Assembly: GCF_003265705.1 (NCBI RefSeq)
Contig: NW_020312859.1
Span: forward strand, 4,020,814 to 4,084,813
Length of the DNA: 64,000 nt
Reading direction: 5' to 3'
Source of the DNA: Callorhinus ursinus
Lineage: Eukaryota > Chordata > Mammalia > Carnivora > Otariidae
Part shown: piece after piece, positions 1 to 11,830 of the stretch
Position numbering within the stretch: position 1 is the first letter of the stretch
Layout: each line of letters begins with the position of its first letter
Position numbers and translations under genes: made by a program
The notes under the pieces: generated by a model
Told to the model about the DNA's origin: nothing
The model's input: only the letters and a program-made list of their open reading frames with translations
Databases searched by the model: none

Positions 1-1042
1 CAAACAGTTTGCCATACATGTAGCATGGTCTTGGCCACTCTTTTCTTCTCTCAGCCTGGAGGCTGATCTCCGTTTAGGATGCTAAGGTCTGGAGATGCTG
101 CAGGCACCCCTCGCTTATCAATTCCAGCACGTCAGGATCTGTTGTCCATGGCATGGACCCGATTTATTTGTCTGGGGGCCCCTGGCAGGTGATGGCAGGG
201 AGATGTAGAGGAAGGTGGTTAGCTCTCTGAACAACAGCACACCTGCTGCCGTAATTGCTTTTAAATTGTAAACGTCGTGTGTCTGGGGCATTCACACTCT
301 ACTCTGGTTGGGAAGTTTGTAGAAGTGATTTGGGAGGATCACTTGGGATTTGTCAGGCAGTGTGGGGAATGAGCTTCCTAGGTGGAAGGGGCGAGGCTGA
401 GACCCAGAAGGGCAGGCTGAGTGCCGGGGGCTCTGTGCTCACTGTCGCTGTTACTGAAACAGAGCTCCGTCTGTCAGGCGTCCCGTTAACATTATTGGTT
501 CATTCATTCAACAGATATTTAAGCCCTACTATGTGCCAGAGCTGTTCCCAGCCATTCTGACGCTGACTGTCTGGTGGACGTTGATTGAGTGCCTCCCACC
601 TTGCCTTTCAAAGCCCATCCTTCTCCACTGTACCCGGGGTGAAGTGTCCTCTCCAACCCTTTCCTCTCATCTCCTGGGCCTCCCGTCCTTGCCCGTTGAC
701 GTTTGTCCGTGCACAATGGTCATCGCCCTTCTTCCCTCAGTTCCCTGAATTACCAGCAGCACACGGCTGCCCTGTGTGGCCAGCTCTCCCCGAGGAGCTG
801 GGTGTAGTGGAGGGACAGGAGGGCACAGACTAGGGCACTCTTTCCGCGGCCCCAAGCTAGTAGGCTCCTCTCCCGCACTCCAACCGTGGCCTCTGTGGCA
901 CGGTGCTGAAATGTGTGCAGGTTTATTCATTGACTTGTTTACCATCAGTCTGTGTTGCTGAAGAGCACTAGCAGGCTGCTTCTGTGAACCACTGTATAGC
1001 TAGGGCCTCGGACTCTCTGGAATCTGCACTAACTGCTCAGTT
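1..1042. other. Intronic sequence without a recognised gene
   Basis: Apart from a short ancient-repeat scrap near 500-550 (TTCATTCATTCAACAGATAT followed by a TATGTGCCAG motif, MIR/L2 class), I see no gene, RNA or mobile element. The open frames here overlap on both strands and lack family motifs or splice context, so they are taken as chance. Confidence 0.6.
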
Positions 1043-1056
1043 AAACAGTTGTTGAA

Positions 1057-1903
1057 TTGGGGTGCCTGGGTGGCTCAGTTGATTAAGTGTCTGACTTTTT
1101 TTTTTTTCAGAGCAGATTTTTTTATTGTTTTGTTAATCACGATACATTACATCATTAGTTCTTGATGTAGTGTTCCACGATTCATTGTTTGTGCATAACA
1201 CCCAGTGCTCCACGTAGAATGTGCCCTCTTTAATACCCATCACCAGGCTAAGCCATCCCCCTACCCCCTCCCCTCTAGAACCCTCAGTTTGTTTTTCAGA
1301 GTCCATCGTCTCTCATGGTTCGTCTCCCCCTCCGACTTACTCCCCTTCATTCTTCCCCTCCTGCTATCTTCTTCTTTTTCTTTTTTCTTAACATATCTTG
1401 CATTATTTGTTTCAGAAGTACAGATCTGTGATTCAACAGTCTTGCACAATTCACAGCGCTCACCATAGCACATACCCTCCCCAATGTCCATCACCCAGCC
1501 ACCCCATCCCTCCCACCCCCCACCACTCCAGCACCCCTCAGTTTGTTTCCTGAGATTAAGAATTCCTCATATCAGTGAGGTCATATGATACATGTCTTTC
1601 TCTGATTGACTTATTTCACTCAGCATAACACCCTCCAGTTCCATCCACGTCGTTGCAAATGGCAAGATCTCATTCCTTTTGATGGCTGCATGATATTCCA
1701 TTGTGTATATATACCTAAGTGTCTGACTCTTGATATTGGCTCAGGTCACGATCTCGGGGTTGTGAGGTTGAGCCCCGCGTTGGGTGCCACACTTGGGGTG
1801 GAGTCTGCTTGAGACCCTCTCTCTCCTCCTCTGTCCTCCCCACTCCCTGTTCGTGCTCATGCACGTGTGCACTCTCAAATAAATATTTCTTTAAAAAAAA
1901 AAA
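1057..1903 (+). mobile_element. Can-SINE (SINEC), split by an L1
   Basis: A tRNA-derived carnivore SINE in sense orientation. The head at 1060-1096 reads GTGCCTGGGTGGCTCAGTTG; the body resumes at 1716 with the B-box-like TTGAGCCCCG segment, then CTCAAATAAATA and a poly(A) tail ending near 1903. The element is flanked by a perfect 14-bp TSD, AAACAGTTGTTGAA, at 1043-1056 and 1904-1917. A minus-strand L1 separates the two halves. Rejoined in order the halves are an ordinary SINE, so this is one insertion followed by a second. Confidence 0.93.
1097..1715 (-). mobile_element. 5'-truncated L1 inserted in the SINE
   Basis: The 3' end of a carnivore L1 in reverse orientation. Its poly(A) appears as the T run at 1096-1107, followed by the reverse complement of the L1 3' UTR (TTAATCACGATACATTACAT, CATAACACCCAGTGCTCCA) and then ORF2 C-terminal codons up to 1715. 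The 13-bp TSD TAAGTGTCTGACT is at 1084-1096 and 1716-1728 and is Can-SINE sequence. About 620 bp remain. It is close to the copy at 48856-49635, so it belongs to the same subfamily. Confidence 0.93.
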
Positions 1904-1917
1904 AAACAGTTGTTGAA

Positions 1918-3025
1918 GAATGAATAAATGAAATCATGTATTTTAATTTTTACCAAGGCATCAGGCAGTTTCCATCAGAGGAAATTTCTTACTGGCTGAC
2001 ATCTTCTGTAGGTTTCTGCTTTTTATTGTTTCTCGCATTCCTCTCCCCCTCTCCTCAGCTTTTTAATCTAGGTACTTACATAAGACACTGCAAATTCCTG
2101 TTACTTTTTAGGACAAAGTTATTGAATACTCTCTACTCAAGCCCGAAGTCCTGTACTACCAAAGTAGGTCCAGCTTTCCTCAGCCCAGCCAAGACTCCAA
2201 ATTGGGGTGCTAAGGGCCAATGCTTACGGGTTCTCATTCACAGTAAGGAAGGAAAGTAGAGAAAGCCTTTGGCATCATAGGGTTTTTTTTAGTGGTGGTG
2301 TGACTGTCTTCCATATTATACCTGTCAGCAGGACTTCCACCCCGCTAAGCAGAGGACATCCCAGGCCTGGGGTGCAGAGAGGGGCTTTTTTCCTTGGCAG
2401 CTGGTGGAGAAGGCAGTGTGATGTTAGGGGAGGCTGTAGACGCAGGCTGGAGCTAGTGAGGGATGGCTTCTGTACGTGGATCGGAACCACATGTGCACGG
2501 GTGATGGGGAAGCATGAGTGTGTAAGGGAGGGAGATGGTGCTGTGATGAGACCTGAGCATCAAGGAAATGGGGGGCAGTGGCAAAGTGGGTTGGGTGTGA
2601 AACTGGGTCTGGGAGACGAGTCAGGAGGCTGCCGCCTTTGTGTCCCACCAGCTCACCCTGGATGCCCTTCCTCCTGTTCTTGGTCCACGGAGATGCTGGA
2701 TCCTCCAGAGCCTTGATCAGTCCCCCTTCAGGATGTCATGGCGCCTGTTTCTCCGGACAGACCAGCATTCCCTCCTTGGAGCCCTGGTTCTGTACCCTGC
2801 ATCTTTGTCAGCATCACTCGGAGGGGACCTCCAGCCCCCTAAGCGTATGCTTAGTAAATCCTTGTCAGAATTGAACTGATACAGCTTCCTATAAAAAGGT
2901 GGATGACTTTAAACACTATGAGCATTGACTTCACTATCTTCCAGGTTCACGATTGTCTGATTCTTCCACAAATTTGATTTTTATGCCATGAAACGTGAGT
3001 TTTCACAAACTGCTTTTCTAGGGAA
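1918..3025. other. Intronic unique sequence
   Basis: No recognised element. The longest frame (2207-2716, +) has no family motif or coding-like composition and overlaps antisense frames. I see nothing functional here. Confidence 0.5.
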
Positions 3026-3027
3026 GG

Positions 3028-3190
3028 GGATAGATGTGGAGAATTTATTCTGTGCCAGTTACTCTATGTATGTTACCCCATTTCATCCTCATGGTGATCC
3101 TGTCCAGTGGCTCTTCCCTCTGTATCACAGGTGAGGAGACCAAGATGCAGGCGAGGCCGCAGCTGGCCCGGATTTGCACGGCTGAGATCT
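3028..3190 (+). repeat. MIR fragment
   Basis: Sense-oriented ancient tRNA-derived SINE: TTTATTCTGTGCCAGTTACT, then CCCATTTCATCCTCATGGTG and GGTGAGGAGACCAAGATGCA, which follow the MIR core order (size class, 'ATTTCATCCTCA', 'GAGGAAACTGAGGC'). Degraded, edges uncertain. Confidence 0.65.
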
Positions 3191-3382
3191 GTGGCTGGTC
3201 TGACCGGGCTCTGGGGCTGGCGCTCTCTCTGCTGTCCCCAGTGTCTCTCCCTGTGGCAGGAAACAATCAGAGAGCCATGCCTTGGCATTCCTTTTTCCTG
3301 CTTAGAATGAGGCGTTGCTGTTTACTTTCTCAGGAAGGAAGATTGAAATCAATGTAACTGGCCTTATTAACTTTTTTTAAAT

Positions 3383-3496
3383 GGTGTGTGTGTGGGGGGG
3401 GGGGGCGGGCTGCAGATGCCAGCGCCTTTCCCGAGAGCACCAAAACAAATGTAAAAATCCAATTTGCTTGCCTTTTTTTTTTTTTTTTTTTTTTTT
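3383..3496. repeat. GT/G12 run and T24 run near the acceptor
   Basis: A short (TG)n at 3383-3393 passes into 12 consecutive G (3394-3405). A run of 24 T follows at 3473-3496, ending 112 bp before exon 2. No SINE or L1 body is attached to the T run, so it is a bare homopolymer or the remnant of a lost retro-insertion. Both runs are likely to vary in length. Confidence 0.9.
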
Positions 3497-3532
3497 AAAT
3501 CTCCAGAGTTTAACATTCGAAGCTGTAAATGA

Positions 3533-3739
<207 letters not shown>

Positions 3740-4560
3740 TGATCCCCTGTGTTTGAGGCTGTGATGAGGATGACTCACTCTTTGGATGGCTTGTGGGGAC
3801 AAACTTTCTTAGGGATTGAGCTGTCTGAGAGGGCAGTAGACAGGTTCACTGGTAGTAATTCCCTGTCCCCAGGGCTGTTCAAACCAAGGCTTGGTGAATT
3901 CTTAAGGTATGTGGTAGGAATCACATTTCACCTAGATTCAGGAACCTTGAGCATTTCTTTCAGCTTTAAGAGTCTAAGATTTAGCTACAAGTTAGGGCAT
4001 CCCTGGGTTTTGCTTGGGAACTTAATAGTAGTTGGATTTTATGGGAGAGAAAGTCTGAAGAATGAAGTCATTCCCTTTTCTTCCAGGACACAGACACACA
4101 TATATCTAGGGAAACTGGCACAGACTGTTACTCATAAAGTTAATGTCCTGACATCCTGAATGCGCAGCTTATCCTTACCCAGTGGGGCTAAAGGGCTAAT
4201 GTATTTTCTTGATGGATAGCTGCTTGTGGCAGGCATATGAGAGAGACATCTGATGTATTCTAGGGAAGATACGCCTAGAAGAGGGACACTCAGAATACAT
4301 TTAGGGTGGGGTATGCCTGGGTGACTGGACTCTTGAAAAGGCTTACCTGGGGACATAAGCCAGGAAGTGTTGCAATTCTGGGAACATGAGGATCACCTCT
4401 TTGCATGTGTGATCTCAGGTTCAGCGGTAAAGACCTCTGGTTGTCGGAGAGGGGATGTCGTGTCTGTGGTTCCTTCCTGCGCAAGGGCTCCTCTAACCCA
4501 CACGTTGTCTTCTTTTTTTTCCCCAACACCTTCTGGCACCCTTCCTCACTTTGGCCACTA

Positions 4561-4632
4561 AATACAGGAGATTTCAGGCTTGTTCTGTACTGTTTAAATA
4601 CGGGAGATCTCAGGCTTGTTCTATACTGTTTC
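4561..4632. repeat. 36-bp tandem duplication
   Basis: Two copies of a 36-bp unit that starts AATACAGGAG / AATACGGGAG and contains CAGGCTTGTTCT; the copies differ at three transition sites. It lies directly before an ancient repeat. Confidence 0.9.
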
Positions 4633-4637
4633 CATGT

Positions 4638-5130
4638 GTATTAGGTTCCCCAGAGAAACAGAATCAATAGGATATATATAGAGAGATATATTTAAGAGGA
4701 GATTTAGTACAGGCATTGGCTCACACTGTATAGAGGCTGAGCAGTCCCATGATCTGTTGTATGCAAGCTGGAGAACCAGGAAAACCAGTGGTGTAATTTG
4801 GTCCGAGTCTGGGGCTGATGGTGTACACTCTGACGGGAGGTCGAAATCCCAAGAACCAGGAACACTGATGTTTGAGAGACAGATGCCCTTAGCTCAAGTA
4901 GAGAGAATGAATTCACTCTACCTTTCCCTTTTTGTTCTGTTTGGGCTCACAAGGGAGTGGATGATGCCTGCCATGTTGGGGAGGGCTGTCTGCATTACTC
5001 AGTTTGCCAATTCAAATGTTAATCTATTCTAGAAATACCCTCATAGACACTCCCAGAGATAATGTTCTAGCAGCGATTTGGGCATCTCATAGCCCAGGGA
5101 AGTTGATGTACAACCTTAACCATCACACTC
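4638..5130 (+). repeat. Ancient interspersed repeat, family not assigned
   Basis: Begins ATTAGGTTCCCCAGAGAAAC AGAATCAATAGG and ends AAGTTGATGTACAACCTTAA then CCATCACAC. I know this pair of ends from a common old mammalian repeat (GGTTCTCCAGAGAAACAG ... TTAACCATCACA) but cannot name its class with certainty. Confidence 0.6.
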
Positions 5131-5815
5131 TGGATGGCCTCCACTCTTCCTGTACCTTCATTTGCCATCAGCCATCTTGTGTGAACTCTAGACCTACACC
5201 CCCCACTGCCTGGCTGCCACTTGTGCTTGCTGTCCTCTGGGGAGGGGAGTCTAACAGGATACCACTAGGCTGGAGACAGGGAAGATGCTCAGGGTTGTTC
5301 AGGTAAGGGTGTGGCCTGTGTGGCCTCTGTGACTGTGAGTTTGGCTCCAAAGCAGGAGGCTACTGGATGGTTCTGTATAGTTCCAGTTAAGGGCGTAAAT
5401 GGTTGTATAAGTTTTTCATGAGTGTAGATACCAGCCCAGGTAAAATAAGTCGGTGCTATGGTACAAAATTGAGCTTTGCAGATCTGGTAGGATCTTACTT
5501 GGCATGACAGAGTCATCCACAACTACCCACGCCCCTTCATAAGGTGACCGAGGGACAACCTGTATGCCTGTTGCCCCATCATCCTTTTTAACACTGCTGA
5601 CTTTATTCTCAGAAGTGTCTTGGTTTAGATGATAGAATCACTCATTCCATTAGGGACCCACAGAGTCCAGAGCACTCTGCTGGAATGTACCACATGCTCT
5701 GTTTTGCCTGGCCATCTTTGTGGTTGGCCAGATACATCCAGATCTTCTAGTACGTGCTTGTGTTTTGCATGCACACACATATGCTCTTCCTGCTTCTCCT
5801 TAGCCCACCTGTAGG
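5131..5815. other. Intronic unique sequence
   Basis: I see no gene or recognisable repeat. Frames on both strands look like chance. Confidence 0.45.
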
Positions 5816-5819
5816 ATCT

Positions 5820-6070
5820 TGTATGCTCTTTAAACTCAACAGATCCTAAACTGAGCTCCTGATTTCCATCTCCCATTCCCGGTGTACTTGCTTTGCCATG
5901 TTCCTTGTCAGGAAAGACCACTCTCCATAGAACCTTCTCCTCCACCTCATTCTCTTGTTCTTCCCCTTCGTATCTCAGCAGAAACCCCAACTTCCTTAGG
6001 ACATAGCACTTCCAAGACACTTGAGCCTGGGTCATCGCATCCTACGCTTTTTCTCAAGAATGGAGGTCAC
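5820..6070 (+). repeat. L2 fragment
   Basis: TTTAAACTCAACAGATCCTA then AAACTGAGCTCCTGATTTCC resembles the L2 3' segment 'AACATGTCCAAAACTGAACTCCTGATTTCC'. Degraded and approximate. Confidence 0.5.
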
Positions 6071-6559
6071 AGTGCATGTTGTTTGTTCAGTGTATGTTTT
6101 ACCCCCACATGAGATATTCTGTGTGCCTGGGGACCACGCTCACCTCGAGAGAGCAGCCTACTTTGCAGTTTCCCGGGAACCCCCTCAGCCCGGCCTTCTG
6201 GGTGTTAGGGGCAGCCCAAGGCCAAGCCTGTGTACCTGCCGGGAGTGTGGTGAACTGCAGGGTGGCGGCCCGCTGATCCAGCCTCTCCCAGCCTGGTTCC
6301 CAGGACTCTCGAGATGGGAGCTGAGCCTCTACTCGGGCCTGATAGAGGGTACCAGGCTGCAGGTGGCAGAAGGTGGCCCAGTAGGTGCTGGGGCAGGCAG
6401 GGGGGGCACTCTTCCCCATTGAGGTAGACGGCATGGGCCAAGTTGCTATTGCCAGGCACCCTTGTTCATAGCTTTATCTTAGTGCTTAATACAGGGCATT
6501 GTACATAGTATGAACAAAATAACCTTCCGTTGGATGGATGCATGGATGGATGGCCAAAT
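6071..6559. other. Unique sequence with short (ATGG)n
   Basis: GC-rich unique sequence to about 6430, with overlapping long frames on both strands but no motif. A short GGATGGATGCATGGATGGAT stretch lies at 6530-6552. Confidence 0.5.
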
Positions 6560-6561
6560 GG

Positions 6562-6990
6562 CCTTTATCAAGTGTATTTTATTTTTTATTTAAAAATTTT
6601 GTTTGCTCTCCGTTGCTTATTCTTTCTTTTTTGAGTTGAAGTGCATACATTGTTGGCGTACAATGTTATATTACTTTTGGGTGTACTCCATAGTGATGGA
6701 ACGAGTCTGTATGTTATGCTGTGCTCACCAACATCTCTCTCCGTACGTTGACTGTATTTCCTGTGCTGTGCCTTTCATCCTCATGACCTGGTCATTCTTT
6801 CGTATCTCCCATTCCCCTTCACCCATTTTGTGCACACCCCACAGCCCCTTTCCTCTGGCAACCATCAGTTTATTCTCTGTACTTACGGGTCTGATTCTGC
6901 TTTTTGTCTATTCATTTGTTTTTTAGACTCCATGTGTAACTGAAATCATAGGGTATTTGTCTTTCTCTGATTTACTTCACTATCAGGTGT
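6562..6990 (-). mobile_element. Old L1 3' fragment
   Basis: Reverse complement of the L1 3' UTR and ORF2 end: GAGTTGAAGTGCATACATTG, CTCTGGCAACCATCAGTTTA, CTTTCTCTGATTTACTTCAC. More diverged than the carnivore copies, so of mammal-wide L1 age. Confidence 0.7.
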
Positions 6991-7054
6991 TTTTTAAATG
7001 AAGAATGATAAGCATCTTGAAATGCTGTTGGGCCCTCTATTGACTGACAGTGAA

Positions 7055-7145
7055 TTTTTAATCCTTCTTACAATCCTTCCATTTTACAGATCAGGAAACT
7101 AAGGTTCTAAGAAGCCGAGTGACATTGCTTTTCCCACCATGCCAA
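7055..7145 (+). repeat. MIR core fragment
   Basis: ATTTTACAGATCAGGAAACT then AAGGTTCTAAGAAGCCGAGT match the MIR core ('ACAGATGAGGAAACTGAGGC'). Short and old. Confidence 0.6.
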
Positions 7146-7544
7146 TCTCTCTTCCCAAAGGAGTAACACTTGCTTTTAATCTTAATTTTCTCAGCCCCTC
7201 GTTATGGCAGATTGTCATTTCATAAATAATGGATTGTACCAATACAATCTTCTGAGTTTTTCTAAATAGAGGCATTTGATAGTGATCACTGAAATTATTC
7301 TGTCATGATGTGCCTGTGGATTTTAGCTGCTCTGCGTGCTTCTTAGGCAGAGAGGCATGAAAGTGGCTCTCTGGATTGGATTAGGCAAAATTGTTCTTCT
7401 CATGGGCAAAAACTGAAATCTTACTTTCCCTTTTGTAAAACCAGTGTTTCCATCCTTTGGAAGTCTAGTTTAAGTCTATTTATTCAGATGTTCCACGACC
7501 TTTGACTCATCCCCTTTTGTGTGACAAACTCTGTGCTAGGCTGT

Positions 7545-7960
7545 GGGTAGATCATACTCTGTCATTTTGGCACTTAATCCCTCTGCTGGCTTCTCCTGGC
7601 GCATGGGTTGAAATCTGAACTCCTTGCTACAGCCTGTATGATCTAGTGTCTTCTGCAGGCCCTTTTTTATTCTCAAAATGTCCCAGACACACTGGCTCCT
7701 TTCAGTTCCTTGGAGACTGAAAGACTGTCGCATTCTTTTCTGGCTCAGGACGTTTGCACATGCTGTTTCACTTCACTGGAATGGATTTTTCCACTGTTCA
7801 CTTGGCTGATTTCTTCAGGCCTCAGCTCAGATGACTCCTCCTCAAGGAGATGGTCCCTTACCAGTCTATGTAAAGAAAGAGTCCCTCCTTGTTCTTCCCA
7901 CAGTGTCCTGTTCTTGGCTTTCAAAGTTCTTGTCATGAACGTGTTTCCAGGCCAGCTTAT
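7545..7960 (+). repeat. L2 3'-end fragment
   Basis: CAGGACGTTTGCACATGCTG then CTCAGCTCAGATGACTCCTC and AAGGAGATGGTCCCTTACCA follow the L2 3' order 'GGGCCTTTGCACTTGCTG ... CTCAAATGTCACCTCCTC'. Confidence 0.65.
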
Positions 7961-7999
7961 TGCAGTCCTGTGCCATAGCTCAGTGATCCGGAGCCCTCA

Positions 8000-8108
8000 G
8001 TCCCGCTGCGTCAGTTTCATCTTTTTTAGCATAGGAACCAGTGTGAGAGTTAAACAGAATGATGCCTGAGAGAGAGTGAAGTGCCTGCACATAGTAGGGC
8101 TTCATCAG
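8000..8108 (-). repeat. MIR fragment
   Basis: Reverse MIR order: GTCAGTTTCATCTTTTTTAG, then GAGTTAAACAGAATGATGCC and TGCACATAGTAGGGCTTCAT. Confidence 0.55.
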
Positions 8109-9438
8109 TACTGGTTGCCTTGTGTTCTTTTCTGGTTCTTACAGTCTCTGGAACTGTAAGTCTTAAGTTCTCCTTACAGCCTTGCCCCTTCTTTCAAGTT
8201 CACCTGACCCCAGATGCTGCTTTACCCGGCTGCACCACCCAGCAGGTGGTCTGCATGGGTCCCTGAGAGACCCAGAGAGGCTTTTCAATACACAGGGTAC
8301 TTGCTGCCCCAAGTGCTTGCACACCTCCTCTATCTCCGCTCTGTTAATTCAGTGCTGCACACAGTCACTCTCAGAGTCTTTTCCTCATCCCTTTCCATGG
8401 GAAGAGCCTGGCATTCCAGGCTTCTGAACTGGTTTTGCTCCGACCTCATCTTTGTTGGGGCTTTCCCAGAGCAATAGGGGTTACTATACCCACAGAGCCT
8501 CCCTAGAAGCCTCGATCTGGTCCCTGGCACTTCCTGCAGGTGTCTCTGGTTTCTAGTTGTGCCTTCCCCAGCCTTGGCATAGTGTCAACATGTCCACCCT
8601 GGGAGACAGCCCAAGGCCCAGTATGTGTGTGTGTGGGAGAGCTCCTTGGGGGCTGGAGGGAGATTCAAGACTGTTAGGTGTCCTTTCAAAAGGGCTGAAA
8701 CCGGAGGCAATGGGTCTTGGGAGGTAGCCTTCAATTTCTTCTGCTTGTAGGCTGTTTAAGTGTTGGGATGCAGTAAGGTTGACTCTCAGGCTGAAAACCC
8801 AGGTGCGTTAGAAATGCTGCCTTTATATCAACTTATATCTGACCCGAGCTTCCAGGGAGTTACGTATACATTTTTTCATGTTAGGGGCTCCCCCTTCCGT
8901 AGGGGTTTGCAGATGTCCTGGGGACTTAAACAGGCCAGGCTATTGTGGTTTCCTCTTAAGCCTACTGTCCCATTCCCGTGGTCTCTTTGGGTCTAGTAAT
9001 TCTGCTGCTGCTTTCTAGGTTAGGAGCCCTTGTGTGGCGTCTAGCCAGCCCGGGGGCGTCACCCATCATCCTTTCTGGGGCTGGTGCCACAGAGCAGTAT
9101 GAGACCAGCGGGACCCATCCCTCACCCTTCCCACTGTGGAAGACTCTTTCCTCACTTTCGAAACCCCAAGGGCACACCTTTGTTGGCCCGGCCCTTTATC
9201 GAATTCCTAATCTCTTGAGTAAGTTCAAGCTTTCAAACAGGGAGAGGAAAGAAGGAACCCTTGACTTCAAGCTCCTCCTCTGCATCTTGTACAAATTTCT
9301 AGAGCAGAGACCTGCAAAGATCCTAGTTAGTTATCTGACTGGAAGGGGCAGATGTTAGGAAACATCAGAGAAAATACACACAAGCATTCACACACAGAAA
9401 GGAATATTGTAACCAGTCAGCCTGCCACGGAAGCGGGC
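8109..9438. other. Intronic unique sequence
   Basis: About 1.3 kb with no clear gene or repeat. Several frames of 60-126 codons on both strands overlap and show no motif. Confidence 0.45.
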
Positions 9439-9439
9439 T

Positions 9440-9790
9440 CAGTCTCTGGGTTGTGATGCTCCTTTCCCTTTATGCCAGTGGTCCTGGCAGGCCCTCGCAC
9501 TGTAGGACTGGTGGAGGAAGAGAGACATGCAGACACACAGGGGAGGTGGCCACATAAAGACAGAGGCAGAGATTGGAGTCATATACCTACAGGCCACGGA
9601 ATGCCACGGATTACTTGCAGACACCAGAAGCCTCCTCTGGAGCCTTGGGAAAGAACAGGTTCCTGTCAGCACCTTGATTTCAGACTTGTCCACCCCATAT
9701 CTCTGAGAGGATCAGTTTCTGTTGTCTTAAGCTACCCAGTTTGTGGCAGTTGGTTATGGCAGCCCTAGGACACTGTTCCTGGGGCAATCA
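9440..9790 (+). repeat. MaLR-type LTR fragment
   Basis: The middle and 3' part follow the ERVL-MaLR LTR order: ACATAAAGACAGAGGCAGAG, CAGAAGCCTCCTCTGGAGCC, CAGCACCTTGATTTCAGACT, then CTTAAGCTACCCAGTTTGTG and CAGCCCTAGGACACTG. Sense orientation, old; no internal retroviral gene seen. Confidence 0.7.
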
Positions 9791-9961
9791 CATTCCTGTA
9801 TCCTGATCCCATCACCTTGTCTCCAGTAGAACTCACAGCAGAGTGCTGGAAGGATTGGAATCTTTCCTTTCTTTGAAGAAAACTGACCTTTTTCTCTGTG
9901 TTTATGCTAACCAAGAACTAGATTAGATGAAATGTATAGGAAAATGCTTCATGTGCCACCA

Positions 9962-10100
9962 TCCTGTGAGTTCAGGGATCCTGTCTCCTCTTTCTTTTGA
10001 GAAAACCAAAGCCCCAGAATGATGAAGTGATTGGCCCAACCTCATGCAAGTTATATATTAAAGAGGAGCCAGCCTTCAAATCCAGGATAAGTAAAGTCGT
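9962..10100 (+). repeat. MIR fragment
   Basis: GAGAAAACCAAAGCCCCAGA, ATGATGAAGTGATTGGCCCA and GCCAGCCTTCAAATCCAGGA follow the MIR 3' half. Confidence 0.6.
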
Positions 10101-10129
10101 ATACATGGCAGGGTCATCAGCTAAACATC

Positions 10130-10480
10130 TTTTCAAATTATTTCTTTTTAAAGTCCTGATCTATGAGTGCAAAAATAATTTATGTTCATTGTAAAGAATA
10201 TGCACAGTAGAGGTAGCTGTAAGGAACAAAAAAAAAGTCATGTATGCACACAAACTTACATAAATCTCTCTTTTTCTACTTAATGCTATTTTTAAGTGTT
10301 TTCCCATGTCCTTAAATATTCCTCAAAAGCATACTTTCTAAAGGCTTCATAGTTTTCCATTACAATGCTTGTTTCATGATTTATTTAACCACCCTATAGT
10401 GTTGCATATTTAAGTTCTTTGCAGTTACTCACTCCTGAATCCCATTGCAGCGAATGTTCTCGTACATATATCTCTGTGCT
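10130..10480 (-). mobile_element. Ancient L1 (HAL1-like) fragment
   Basis: Reverse-oriented old L1/HAL1 wording: TTTTCCCATGTCCTTAAATA, TTCATAGTTTTCCATTACAA, TGATTTATTTAACCACCCTA. Strongly diverged. Confidence 0.5.
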
Positions 10481-10639
10481 CCTCTCCAGCAGAAGTGCTC
10501 ACATTTACTTTCATACATATGTATTTCAGTACTCCCTTGTGTACCAAACACAGAGTGGTTGTATATTATTTTTTTGATCTGGAAGAGGAATATCATCCAC
10601 ATGTCAAACGTGGAATCCTGGATATTTGCCTACGAACTG

Positions 10640-11560
10640 ATGTAGGGAACATTCTTGGTGAATTCTGAAGCCGTCAACCCAAGTCAAGAAATGGTGATGG
10701 TCCCCTTGAGCGCACCATGTTCTAGCCCTTCATTCACTGGTTGGAGACCTTCTGAGGATTAGCAGGAATTATGCTCAAAAGAGTAATCAACCAGAGAGCA
10801 GTCCAAGCGCTGACAAGTCAAGGTGGACATCGGCTGTAAGAGCAGATTGGGCTCTCCAGTGCTTATTTGCAGGTAGCAAGCCTCTTTGTAGTCTGCTGCT
10901 CAGCTAGCTTCTGTCCTCCTTGGAGGCAGGGGCAGTGAACGTTGCCGAATGAATTGCTCTTATTAATAATTGAACTTTCTCATGATCTGACCCTGGCATC
11001 TGTCTCCAGCCTCAGCCTCTCCTTCTGCCCTCTTGGCTTCCCTTTCTCCTTCTATATAATCATGTGAGAGAGGCCTTTGTGCTTTCGTTTTGGAAGTTCA
11101 GCCTCCAATTCTGCTTCCTGATTTTGAGAATCTCCCACTGTGGGGATCTTGGTGGAATGTGGAACTTGCTGGAAGGTGAAGGTGCCAGAAATTTACTACC
11201 CCTGGCAGCCTGGGTATGGTTGGACATGTGGCCTGGATGCAGCCTGCTGCCCCTTTCTGCCCAGGATTTTCCATCTAGGGAGGACCAGCCAGAGGCTTGT
11301 GCAGTGGGGTGTCCAGTGATAGGGGTAGTGTCTGGGCCACAAGAGATGCTACTGAATGAGTTTGGCACACTGTCTTCTTCTTGCTTCCCCAGAACTGCCT
11401 TAATTTTTGCTTATTTTTAAAGGCTATCTCTAGCTTACTCTTCATGATGAGCCTCCCAATATTCTTCTAGAACATCCCTAATTTTGGGAAAGATTGTTGT
11501 AGTTGAGTTTTCTTGTTTTCAACCAGAAACCTTGCAGGTTACACCATCATGCCTTTGGCT
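10640..11560. other. Intronic unique sequence
   Basis: No element recognised. Opposing frames of about 100 codons at 11060-11420 lie over the same bases and look like chance. Confidence 0.45.
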
Positions 11561-11569
11561 AGAAGGAGT

Positions 11570-11830
11570 TATCCTGTCTCCCTTCCTCTTACATCAAAAC
11601 CCTGAACAGATTTCACCTCCTCCAGGAAGTCCTCCCTGATTCTACCCACATGGAATTGCCTCTTCTCTCTGCTCCTGTAGCTGAGTTTTTACACCTTTGA
11701 TTCCTCCATGGAGCTGTGAACTACTTGAGGGCATGGGCTCCTTCTCATTGCTGACTTCCCTGTGTCCTGCATGGGGCTTGACCTAGGGAAAGTGGTCCGC
11801 ATACGGACTAAATTATCATTAGGGATAAGC
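11570..11830 (+). repeat. L2 3'-end-like fragment
   Basis: CACCTCCTCCAGGAAGTCCT, CCTGATTCTACCCACATGGA, GAGGGCATGGGCTCC and CCTGCATGGGGCTTGACC follow the L2 3' order ('CCTTCCCTGAC ... GAGGGCAGGG ... CCTGGCACAT'). Confidence 0.5.
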
